Numbered from the stretch's first letter, positions 1-5,091 are shown. The stretch is 5,094 nucleotides of DNA from an uncultured Pseudorhodobacter sp. (GCA_945952425.1 CAMFIX010000252.1:1-5094); one strand, 5' to 3'. The notes: generated by a model not told the origin, from the sequence alone. Numbers and translations: made by a program.

Positions 1-91
1 GGATCGAGCCGGTCGCGGCGACCATCCCGTATTCGCCCCCCGCAAGGGACTGACCCGAGGTCGTGTTGGTCGAAACGACGAATGAGGACAT
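1..91 (-). CDS. N-terminus of an unidentified protein, cut by the window edge
   Basis: On the minus strand an ATG at 91-89 opens a frame of 30 codons with no stop that runs off the left edge. A Shine-Dalgarno sequence (GGAGAA, complement of 96-101) lies 4 nt before the ATG, a good arrangement. The visible peptide begins MSSFVVSTNTTSGQSLAGGE and continues with YGMVAATGSI. It is rich in Ser, Thr and Gly, has no hydrophobic signal peptide or charged N-terminus, and has a strand-turn-strand feel. It loosely resembles the starts of large repeat-rich, beta-helical or type-I-secreted proteins of Rhodobacteraceae. That resemblance is from memory and is not a firm identification. The gene is divergent from zapE across about 170 bp. 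It is partial, so length and function are unknown. A chance short frame is possible, but the ribosome site argues against it. Confidence 0.5.
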   Translation of the reverse strand, partial: MSSFVVSTNTTSGQSLAGGEYGMVAATGSI

Positions 92-261
92 GGCTTTCTC
101 CGGCAGCGTCGGGATTCTTCCCGCGCCCGTTCTTTCACCCCGGCCCTAGGATTTCCTTTCCACCCCCCCGCCCGCCGCGCAAAAACTGCCCCGTATTTTC
201 CGGCAATTTTAACGGTCGGGCCGGGGTTTCCGGCGCCGCGGCGATTTGCTATGCGACCCTC
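92..261. other. Divergent intergenic region before zapE
   Basis: This 170-bp region separates the leftward partial gene from zapE. It is the likely place for both promoters. It contains an AT-richer patch around 193-212 in otherwise very GC-rich DNA and a repeated TTTCCGGC (around 197-204 and 227-234). Just before zapE there is TG-C-TATGCG (247-255), which resembles an extended -10 element. No convincing -35 box, operator or RNA gene was recognised. An open frame runs through it in phase with zapE, but its proline/arginine-rich translation does not look like a real protein extension. Confidence 0.4.
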
Positions 262-1350
262 ATGCGCGAGACCTTGCCCGAAATCCTGGCCGCGAAAGTG
301 GCCGAAGGCACGATGCGGCCCGACCCGATGCAGGCCGCGCTGGCCCTGCAGCTGGAGCCCTTGCGCGCCTGGCTGGAGGAATTCGGCCCGCGCAAGCAGG
401 GGCTTCGGGCGCTGTTCTCGCGCCCGCCGCGGCCACCGAAAGGGGTTTACCTCTGGGGCGGCGTCGGGCGGGGCAAGTCGATGATGATGGACCTCTTCTT
501 CAACGCGACCGAGCTGGCCCAGAAGCGCCGGGTGCATTTCCACGCCTTCATGCAGGAGGCGCACCGGGCGATGCACCTGGCCCGGCAGAAGAACATCGAG
601 GACGCCCTGGCGCCCTTTGCGGCCGAGCTGGTGGAAGGCCTGCGGCTTTTGGCCTTCGACGAGATGCAGATCACCGATATCGCCGATGCGATGGTGGTCG
701 GGCGGCTCTTCGAGAAGCTTTTGGCGGGGGGCGTGGTGATCGTCACGACCTCGAACCGCCCGCCGGAGGATTTGTATCTGAACGGGCTGAACCGCGCCCT
801 GTTTTTGCCTTTCATCGAGATGCTGCGGAGCCGGTTCGAGGTGCTGGAGCTGGACAGCCCGCATGACTATCGCCAGAACCGGCTGGCGGGGGCGCAGGTC
901 TATTTCCATCCCGCGGGCGCGACGCGGGGCGAGATCGCGGCGATCTGGGACGACCTGACGCGCGGCGCCGAGGTCGGGCCCTTGGTGCTGCAGGTCGGCG
1001 GGCGGGAGGTGGAGCTTTCGCGCTTTGCCAACGGGGCGGCGCGCTGTTCGTTCTGGGAACTCTGCGGCAGGCCTTTGGGGCCGGGGGATTATCTTGCCCT
1101 GGCAAAGGCTTGCCGGGTGCTGGTGCTGGAGGATATCCCGCGGCTTTCGGCCTCGAACTACAACGAGGCCAAAAGGTTCGTCACCCTGGTCGATGCGCTT
1201 TACGAAGGCCATGTGCGGCTGATCGCCTCGGCCGCGGACGAGCCGGAGCGGTTGTATCTGGAGGGCACGGGGGCGTTCGAATTCGCGCGGACGGCGAGCC
1301 GCCTGCGCGAGATGCAGGGGGCGGATTGGGGTCGCGACCGGCCGGCGTAA
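262..1350 (+). CDS. zapE: Cell division protein ZapE (AFG1/LACE1-family P-loop ATPase)
   Basis: The predicted protein is 362 aa, close to E. coli ZapE (about 375). ZapE is a cytoplasmic ATPase that associates with the FtsZ ring late in division and destabilises FtsZ polymers; mitochondrial AFG1/LACE1 are relatives. Visible motifs are a Walker A GGVGRGKS (residues 66-73), Walker B LLAFDE (129-134), a sensor-1-like TTSNRPP (162-168) and the family segment LYLNGLNRALFLPFI (171-185), which holds a candidate arginine finger (R178). The C-terminal half carries family-like text such as RLSASNYNEAKRFVTLVDALYE. The frame stays open upstream to about 82, but the start at 262 is preferred because MRETLPEILAAKVAEG matches the usual ZapE N-terminus and the upstream 60 codons look non-coding. 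No Shine-Dalgarno is visible before 262. The gene converges with tag and shares a hairpin with it. Family assignment is secure; the exact start is less so. Confidence 0.93.
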   Translation: MRETLPEILAAKVAEGTMRPDPMQAALALQLEPLRAWLEEFGPRKQGLRALFSRPPRPPKGVYLWGGVGRGKSMMMDLFFNATELAQKRRVHFHAFMQEAHRAMHLARQKNIEDALAPFAAELVEGLRLLAFDEMQITDIADAMVVGRLFEKLLAGGVVIVTTSNRPPEDLYLNGLNRALFLPFIEMLRSRFEVLELDSPHDYRQNRLAGAQVYFHPAGATRGEIAAIWDDLTRGAEVGPLVLQVGGREVELSRFANGAARCSFWELCGRPLGPGDYLALAKACRVLVLEDIPRLSASNYNEAKRFVTLVDALYEGHVRLIASAADEPERLYLEGTGAFEFARTASRLREMQGADWGRDRPA

Positions 1351-1356
1351 GGGCCA

Positions 1357-1410
1357 GGGAAGCCCATCGGGGAGCCCTCCCTCCCACCCTCCGCTCCCCT
1401 CGGGCTTCCC
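1357..1410. terminator. Hairpin between convergent zapE and tag, probable bidirectional terminator
   Basis: GGGAAGCCC (1357-1365) pairs perfectly with GGGCTTCCC (1402-1410). After a small internal loop (1366-1368 against 1400-1401), GGGGAG (1369-1374) pairs with CTCCCC (1394-1399), and C1375-G1393 can add one more pair. The loop is C-rich, about 17-19 nt. It fills the gap between the zapE stop (1350) and the tag stop (1412-1414), as expected for a terminator serving both strands. No T-tract follows on either strand, so termination strength and mechanism are uncertain. Confidence 0.6.
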
Positions 1411-1411
1411 C

Positions 1412-1957
1412 CTAGACCCGGGCGGCGGGGCAGGTGGCGAGGTGGTCGTCGATCAGCCCGCAGGCCTGCATGAAGGCATAGACGATGGTCGGCCCGCAGA
1501 AGGTGAAACCGGCCTTCTTCAGCGCCTTGGACAAGGCGCGGGAGGCGTCGGATTCGGTCGGGATGCCCGCGGGCGTCGCGGGGCGGTTGACCAGCGGCCG
1601 ACCGCCGACATGGCGCCAGCAGAAGTCGGCGAAATCGGGGATTTCCAGGTAAGCGCGGGCGTTCTTGACCGCGCCCTCGATCTTGCCGCGGTGGCGGACG
1701 ATGCCGGGGTTGAGCAAGGCGCGCTCCACCCGCGCGGCATCCCATTGCGCGACTTTCGCCGGGTCGAACCCGTCGAACTCCGCCCGGAAGGCGTCGCGCT
1801 TCCTCAGGATGGTGATCCAGCTGAGGCCCGCCTGGAACCCGTCCAGCACCAGCTTTTCCCACAGCGCCCGCGGATCGTATTCCGGCACGCCCCATTCGGT
1901 GTCGTGATAGGCCACGTAAAGCGGATCGATCCCGCACCAGGGGCAGCGTTCGGACAT
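1412..1957 (-). CDS. tag: DNA-3-methyladenine glycosylase I (Tag)
   Basis: The 181-aa product matches E. coli Tag (187 aa) almost end to end. Tag removes 3-methyladenine from alkylated DNA, starting base excision repair in the cytoplasm. Diagnostic segments are CGIDPLYVAYHDTEWGVPE (8-26), FQAGLSWITILRKR (41-54), GIVRHRGKIEGAVKNARAYL (85-104), SKALKKAGFTFCGPTI (143-158) and FMQACGLIDDH (162-172). The four zinc-snap ligands of the family are present: C5, H18, H172 and C176. The position matching E38 of E. coli Tag, which contacts the methylated base, is Asp (D39). There is an extra N-terminal cysteine (C8, in CPWC). The frame is open 37 codons further upstream, but the start at 1957 is supported by the family N-terminus and by GAGG with 5-nt spacing. 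It converges with zapE and diverges from the EAL gene, so it is probably monocistronic. Confidence 0.96.
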   Translation of the reverse strand: MSERCPWCGIDPLYVAYHDTEWGVPEYDPRALWEKLVLDGFQAGLSWITILRKRDAFRAEFDGFDPAKVAQWDAARVERALLNPGIVRHRGKIEGAVKNARAYLEIPDFADFCWRHVGGRPLVNRPATPAGIPTESDASRALSKALKKAGFTFCGPTIVYAFMQACGLIDDHLATCPAARV

Positions 1958-1962
1958 GGTCG

Positions 1963-1967
1963 CCTCA
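1963..1967 (-). promoter_or_regulatory. Ribosome binding site of tag
   Basis: Read on the minus strand the sequence is TGAGG, then five bases (CGACC), then ATG at 1957-1955. It fixes the start at MSERCPWC rather than the longer in-frame ATG at 2068, which would overlap the EAL gene's upstream region and has no family homology. Confidence 0.75.
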
Positions 1968-2077
1968 TTGTTTCGGATTTGGCACAAACCCGGGAATTCA
2001 TCATCGGCTAAGGAATGTTGCAGAGATTGGCAGAAGTGGACAGGGCTTCGTGATAGTCTCAGGGCCACTTGGGCGAA

Positions 2078-2083
2078 AGAGGG
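2078..2083 (+). promoter_or_regulatory. Ribosome binding site of the EAL gene
   Basis: AGAGGG ends 5 nt before the ATG at 2089. This supports starting the protein at MKPVGITFG rather than at the in-frame ATG at 2050, which lacks a comparable site and would lie in the divergent promoter region. Confidence 0.7.
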
Positions 2084-2088
2084 TCGCG

Positions 2089-2913
2089 ATGAAACCTGTG
2101 GGCATCACTTTCGGGGCGGGGCTGGACAGCCCCTTGGGCGTTGCCGTCTCGCTGGCCGACCGCGAGATCATGACCATGGTCGCCGATGCCATCCGCACGC
2201 GCCGCATCGCCCTGGCCTATCAGCCGGTGGTGCTGGCCCGCGACCCCGGCCGTATCGCCTTTCACGAAGGGCTGATCCGCGTGCTGGAACCCAATGGCCG
2301 CATCATCCCCGCCGCCGATTTCATGCCCGCGATCGAGGCGCATGAGCTGGGCCGCGAGATCGACTGCCTGGCCCTGGAATTCGGCCTGCGCGAACTTGCC
2401 CGCCACCCCGACCTGCGGCTGGCGGTGAACATGTCGGCGCGCTCGGTCGGCTATCCGCGCTGGCTGCGCATCCTGCGCCACGGGATCAAGGCGCCGACCG
2501 TGGCCGAACGGCTGATCCTGGAGATCACCGAAAGCTCGGCCATGCTGGTGCCCGAACTCGTCATCGCCTTCATGGAGGAGTTTCAGGCCAAGGGCGTCGC
2601 CTTTGCCCTGGACGACTTCGGCGCCGGAAATACCGCGATCCGCTATTTCAAGGATTTCTTCTTCGACATCCTGAAGATCGACGGCCAGTTCATCCGGCAA
2701 ATCCACCGCGACCCCGACAACCGGGCGCTTCTGTCGGCCATGGTCGCCATCGGCAAGCATTTCGAGATGTTCATCGTCGCGGAATCGGTCGAAAGCCCCG
2801 AGGAAGCCGCCTGCCTGCAAGAGCTGGGGGTGGATTGCCTGCAGGGCTTCCTCTTCGGCGCGCCCACTGTCCTGCCGCCCTGGGCGCCCGAGGCGCAGGC
2901 CCGCCGCGCCTGA
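2089..2913 (+). CDS. Stand-alone EAL-domain protein, predicted c-di-GMP phosphodiesterase
   Basis: This 274-aa protein is essentially a single EAL domain (about residues 30-265) with no GGDEF, sensor, signal peptide or membrane segment, so it is probably cytosolic. EAL domains hydrolyse cyclic di-GMP to pGpG. Visible family positions are YQPVV (44-48); EGL in place of EAL with catalytic Glu60; N114 in LAVNMS; E145 in LEITES; D175-D176 in DDFGAG; K196 in LKID; E232 and E235 in VAESVES; and Q252 in QGF. All main metal-binding and catalytic positions therefore seem present, so activity is plausible. Deviations are EGL for EAL, and an altered loop 6 (DDFGAGNTA instead of the usual DDFGTGYSS). It diverges from tag and is followed after 181 bp by phaA on the same strand. 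It could instead be a c-di-GMP-binding receptor. The partner pathway is unknown. Confidence 0.9.
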   Translation: MKPVGITFGAGLDSPLGVAVSLADREIMTMVADAIRTRRIALAYQPVVLARDPGRIAFHEGLIRVLEPNGRIIPAADFMPAIEAHELGREIDCLALEFGLRELARHPDLRLAVNMSARSVGYPRWLRILRHGIKAPTVAERLILEITESSAMLVPELVIAFMEEFQAKGVAFALDDFGAGNTAIRYFKDFFFDILKIDGQFIRQIHRDPDNRALLSAMVAIGKHFEMFIVAESVESPEEAACLQELGVDCLQGFLFGAPTVLPPWAPEAQARRA

Positions 2914-2969
2914 ATTGCGGTCTCCAGCCTTGCGCTGACATGACAGGGATTGCATCCGCTGCATGACGC

Positions 2970-2987
2970 TGCGGCAATCTGGCCGCA
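2970..2987 (+). terminator. Small GC-rich hairpin after the EAL gene, possible terminator
   Basis: TGCGGC (2970-2975) and GCCGCA (2982-2987) form a 6-bp stem with a 6-nt loop (AATCTG), about 57 bp past the EAL stop. An alternative, larger pairing joins GATTGC (2948-2953) to GCAATC (2974-2979). Neither is followed by a T-tract. It may end the EAL transcript or simply be part of the TGC/GCA-rich phaA control region. Confidence 0.3.
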
Positions 2988-3005
2988 ACCGCGGCGCAGG
3001 GAAAA

Positions 3006-3034
3006 GTTGATTTCGCCCCCCATCCCGTCTAGCC
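3006..3034 (+). promoter_or_regulatory. Possible phaA promoter
   Basis: TTGATT (3006-3011), a 4-of-6 match to the sigma-70 -35 box, stands 17 nt before TAGCCA (3029-3034), a poor -10 match. The spacing is ideal and the location, about 60-90 bp upstream of phaA, is reasonable, but the weak -10 makes this tentative. A promoter here would place the two dyads at 3033-3072 at or just after the transcription start. Confidence 0.3.
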
Positions 3035-3053
3035 ATGCTGCAGAGCGGCATGG
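3033..3053. repeat. Inverted repeat CCATGC-N9-GCATGG in the phaA leader
   Basis: CCATGC (3033-3038) is the exact inverse complement of GCATGG (3048-3053) across a 9-nt spacer. It overlaps a CTGCAG palindrome (3038-3043). It sits next to the second dyad at 3059-3072 and could be part of a compound operator or a weak leader hairpin. Confidence 0.4.
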
Positions 3054-3058
3054 AGGAG

Positions 3059-3072
3059 CCTGCCGCAGCAGG
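3059..3072. promoter_or_regulatory. CTGC-N4-GCAG dyad upstream of phaA, candidate PhaR operator
   Basis: CCTGC-CGCA-GCAGG is a perfect 5-bp dyad with a 4-nt spacer, ending 22 nt before the phaA start. As I recall, the PHB-responsive repressor PhaR of Rhodobacter sphaeroides and Paracoccus recognises TGC/GCA-rich DNA of the form CTGC-N3-4-GCAG. The match plus the location in front of a PHB synthesis gene suggest a PhaR site. GC-rich DNA produces such short dyads by chance, so binding is not shown. Confidence 0.45.
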
Positions 3073-3085
3073 ATGGAAAAGGGGC

Positions 3086-3090
3086 GAGGA
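3086..3090 (+). promoter_or_regulatory. Ribosome binding site of phaA
   Basis: GAGGA is followed by 4 nt (TAGC) and the ATG at 3095. It selects this start over the in-frame ATG at 3035, whose extra 20 residues (MLQSGMEEP...) are not part of the thiolase family and overlap the putative operator DNA. Confidence 0.8.
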
Positions 3091-3094
3091 TAGC

Positions 3095-4270
3095 ATGACC
3101 AATGTCGTGATCGTTTCGGCGGCGCGGACCGCTGTGGGCAGCTTCAGCGGCGCATTCGCCGCGACGCCGGCGCATGATCTGGGCGCCGCGGTGATCGAGG
3201 CGGTCGTCGCCCGCGCCGGCATCGACAAGGCCGAAGTGGCCGAAACCATCCTCGGCCAGGTGCTGACCGCGGGGCAGGGCCAGAACCCCGCCCGCCAGGC
3301 CGCGATCAAGGCCGGCCTGCCGAAAGAGGCCAGCGCCTGGGGCATCAACCAGGTCTGCGGCTCGGGCCTGCGGGCGGTGGCCTTGGGCGCGCAGCATGTG
3401 CAGCTGGGCGATGCGGGCATCGTCGTGGCAGGGGGGCAAGAGAACATGAGCCTCTCGCCCCATGTCGCGAACCTGCGCGCCGGTCACAAGATGGGCGACA
3501 TGAGCTTCATCGACTCGATGATCCGCGACGGCCTTTGGGATGCCTTCAACGGCTATCACATGGGCATCACGGCGGAAAACGTCGCCAAGCAGTGGGAGAT
3601 CACCCGCGAGCAGCAGGACGCTTTCGCGCTGGCCTCCCAGAACAAGGCCGAGGCCGCGCAGAAGGCCGGGCGCTTTGCCGACGAGATCATTCCCTTCGTC
3701 ATCAAGGGCAAGAAGGGCGATGTGACGGTCGACCAGGACGAATACATCCGCCACGGTGCGACGCTGGACGGCATGACCAAGCTGCGCCCGGCCTTCGCCA
3801 AGGATGGCACGGTGACGGCGGGCAATGCCTCGGGCCTGAACGACGGCGCGGCGGCGGTTCTGCTGATGTCGGAAGCCGAGGCCCTGCGCCGCGGCCTGAA
3901 TCCGCTGGCCCGGATCGCCTCTTATGCGACCGCCGGTCTTGACCCGTCCATCATGGGCGTCGGGCCGATCTTCGCCAGCCGCAAGGCGCTGGAGAAGGCG
4001 GGCTGGAAGGCCGCCGACCTCGACCTGATCGAGGCGAACGAGGCTTTCGCGGCGCAAGCCTGCGCGGTCAACAAGGACATGGGCTGGGACACCGCCAAGG
4101 TCAACGTGAACGGCGGCGCCATCGCCATCGGCCACCCGATCGGCGCGAGCGGAGCCCGTATCCTGAACACGCTGATCTACCAGATGAAGCGGCAGGGCGC
4201 GAAGAAGGGCCTCGCCACGCTGTGCATCGGCGGCGGCATGGGCGTCGCCATGTGCCTCGAAGGCCTCTGA
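3095..4270 (+). CDS. phaA: Acetyl-CoA C-acetyltransferase (beta-ketothiolase) PhaA
   Basis: The 391-aa product has exactly the usual length of biosynthetic thiolases. It condenses two acetyl-CoA into acetoacetyl-CoA, the first step of poly-3-hydroxybutyrate synthesis, in the cytoplasm. The catalytic set is complete: the nucleophile C88 in NQVCGSGLRAV, H347 in GHPIGASG and C377 in CIGGGMGVA. H155 (YHMGITAEN) and N315 (EANEAFA), which line the active site in this family, are also present. The N-terminus VVIVSAARTAVGSFSGAF and the segment MTKLRPAF-KDGTVTAGNASGLNDGA are typical. The start is set by GAGGA 4 nt upstream. phaB follows on the same strand after 95 bp, the classical phaAB arrangement. 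A degradative thiolase (atoB/fadA-like) is less likely given phaB next door, though the reaction is reversible. Confidence 0.97.
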   Translation: MTNVVIVSAARTAVGSFSGAFAATPAHDLGAAVIEAVVARAGIDKAEVAETILGQVLTAGQGQNPARQAAIKAGLPKEASAWGINQVCGSGLRAVALGAQHVQLGDAGIVVAGGQENMSLSPHVANLRAGHKMGDMSFIDSMIRDGLWDAFNGYHMGITAENVAKQWEITREQQDAFALASQNKAEAAQKAGRFADEIIPFVIKGKKGDVTVDQDEYIRHGATLDGMTKLRPAFAKDGTVTAGNASGLNDGAAAVLLMSEAEALRRGLNPLARIASYATAGLDPSIMGVGPIFASRKALEKAGWKAADLDLIEANEAFAAQACAVNKDMGWDTAKVNVNGGAIAIGHPIGASGARILNTLIYQMKRQGAKKGLATLCIGGGMGVAMCLEGL

Positions 4271-4295
4271 CCCCCTGCGACATTCTGTGACCGCA

Positions 4296-4324
4296 CCCCT
4301 TGCGCAATAAAGTTGCGCAAGGGG
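4296..4324. repeat. Perfect 12-bp inverted repeat containing two TTGCGCAA palindromes, before phaB
   Basis: CCCCTTGCGCAA (4296-4307) and TTGCGCAAGGGG (4313-4324) are exact inverse complements around a 5-nt AT-rich centre, TAAAG. Because TTGCGCAA is itself a palindrome, the element is also two direct copies (4300-4307 and 4313-4320) with centres 13 bp apart. As RNA it forms a strong stem-loop 25 nt after the phaA stop, but no T-run follows, so a simple intrinsic terminator is doubtful. As DNA it overlaps TTGCGC (4313-4318), a possible -35 box standing 15 nt before TATTAC (4334-4339), which suits a repressor site such as PhaR. Partial termination or mRNA processing within phaA-phaB is the alternative. 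Confidence 0.7.
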
Positions 4325-4339
4325 GCTGAAATCTATTAC
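4313..4339 (+). promoter_or_regulatory. Possible internal promoter for phaB
   Basis: TTGCGC (4313-4318; 4 of 6 to the -35 consensus) and TATTAC (4334-4339; 4 of 6 to the -10 consensus) are separated by 15 nt, two short of ideal. The surrounding 4329-4346 is markedly AT-rich for this genome. The right arm of the inverted repeat would cover the -35 box. phaB may equally be read from the phaA promoter. Confidence 0.3.
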
Positions 4340-4354
4340 CCATATTCCTGTAGA

Positions 4355-4361
4355 GGGAGGA
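4355..4361 (+). promoter_or_regulatory. Strong ribosome binding site of phaB
   Basis: GGGAGGA contains a full GGAGG core (4356-4360) 5 nt before the ATG at 4366. It is the best Shine-Dalgarno match in the window, which suggests efficient translation of the reductase. Confidence 0.8.
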
Positions 4362-4365
4362 CAAT

Positions 4366-5091
4366 ATGTCGAAAGTGGCTCTGGTGACGGGGGGCTCGCG
4401 CGGGATCGGCGCGGCGATCTCGGTGGCGTTGAAGGCGGCGGGCTATACGGTGGCCGCGAATTATGCGGGCAATGACGCGGCGGCGGCCAAGTTCACCGCC
4501 GAAACCGGGATCAAGACCTACAAGTGGTCGGTCGCCGATTACGACGCCTGCAAGGCGGGGATCGCCCAGGTCGAGGCCGAGCTCGGCCCGGTCGCGGTGC
4601 TGGTCAACAATGCGGGCATCACGCGGGATGCGATGTTCCACAAGATGACCCCGCAGCAGTGGAAAGAGGTCATCGACACCAACCTGTCGGGCGTCTTCAA
4701 CATGACCCATCCGCTCTGGTCGGGCATGCGCGACCGCAAGTTCGGGCGGGTCATCAACATCTCGTCCATAAACGGGCAGAAGGGCCAGGCGGGCCAGGCG
4801 AATTACTCGGCCGCCAAGGCGGGCGACCTGGGCTTCACCAAGGCCCTGGCGCAAGAGGGCGCACGGGCGGGCATCACCGTGAATGCGATCTGCCCGGGCT
4901 ATATCGCCACCGAGATGGTCAAGGCCATCGACGAGAAGGTGTTGGCCGAGCGCATCATCCCGCAAATCCCGGTCGGTCGCCTGGGCGAGCCCGAGGAAAT
5001 CGCGCGGATCTGCGTCTTCCTCGCCTCGGAGGATGCGGGCTTCATCACCGGCTCGACGATTTCGGCCAACGGCGGGCAGTTCTTCGTCTGA
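4366..5091 (+). CDS. phaB: Acetoacetyl-CoA reductase PhaB (SDR family)
   Basis: The 241-aa protein is a short-chain dehydrogenase that reduces acetoacetyl-CoA to (R)-3-hydroxybutyryl-CoA, the monomer used by PHB synthase. Motifs in order are the nucleotide-binding TGGSRGIG (8-15), NNAG (81-84), N106 in DTNLSGVFN, catalytic S134 in NISSINGQKGQ, and Y147 with K151 in YSAAK. The stretch NNAGITRD plus INGQKGQAGQANYSAAKAG plus CPGYIATEMVKAI is the PhaB signature, separating it from the related ketoacyl-ACP reductase FabG. R12 in the glycine-rich loop sits where FabG-type SDRs hold the NADPH 2'-phosphate, so NADPH use is likely. It is complete, ending 3 nt before the window edge. It lies 95 bp downstream of phaA behind an inverted repeat and a strong ribosome site. 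phaC is not adjacent within view. Confidence 0.97.
   Translation: MSKVALVTGGSRGIGAAISVALKAAGYTVAANYAGNDAAAAKFTAETGIKTYKWSVADYDACKAGIAQVEAELGPVAVLVNNAGITRDAMFHKMTPQQWKEVIDTNLSGVFNMTHPLWSGMRDRKFGRVINISSINGQKGQAGQANYSAAKAGDLGFTKALAQEGARAGITVNAICPGYIATEMVKAIDEKVLAERIIPQIPVGRLGEPEEIARICVFLASEDAGFITGSTISANGGQFFV

Larger units (their letters stand above)
1958..2088. promoter_or_regulatory. Divergent promoter region, tag / EAL gene
   Basis: The 131 bp between two divergently read genes must hold both promoters unless they are far upstream. It is noticeably less GC-rich than the flanking genes. For the plus strand, TTGGCA (2028-2033) is a good -35-like hexamer, but the best -10-like match, GATAGT (2052-2057), sits slightly too far away at 18 nt. 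For the minus strand no clear pair was found. A near direct repeat, TTGCAGA then TTGGCAGA, lies around 2019-2035. Individual boxes are only suggestions. Confidence 0.35.

Noticed and set aside
82..261. 60-codon in-frame N-terminal extension of zapE
   Set aside because: It is proline/arginine-rich, lacks family similarity, and would overlap the start of the divergent minus-strand gene. The family N-terminus begins at 262.
1442..2011. 189-codon open frame on the plus strand opposite tag
   Set aside because: It is antisense to a clearly real gene. Such frames are expected from GC-rich codon bias, and its translation matches no family I recognise.
2934..2967. Near-repeat GCTGACATGAC / GCTGCATGAC as a possible direct-repeat operator
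   Set aside because: It has only two imperfect copies and no known matching site; it is compatible with chance.
3035..3094. Upstream ATG of phaA adding 20 residues
   Set aside because: It is not conserved in thiolases; GAGGA and the 391-aa length support the start at 3095.
2059..4135. Long minus-strand open frames (462 and 368 codons) opposite the EAL gene and phaA
   Set aside because: Both are mirror frames of well-supported genes in high-GC DNA. Their translations are low-complexity (H/R/G/D/A-rich) without domain motifs, and one spans the intergenic leader.
4336..4965. 209-codon minus-strand frame opposite phaB
   Set aside because: It is a shadow of phaB, with no recognisable motifs.
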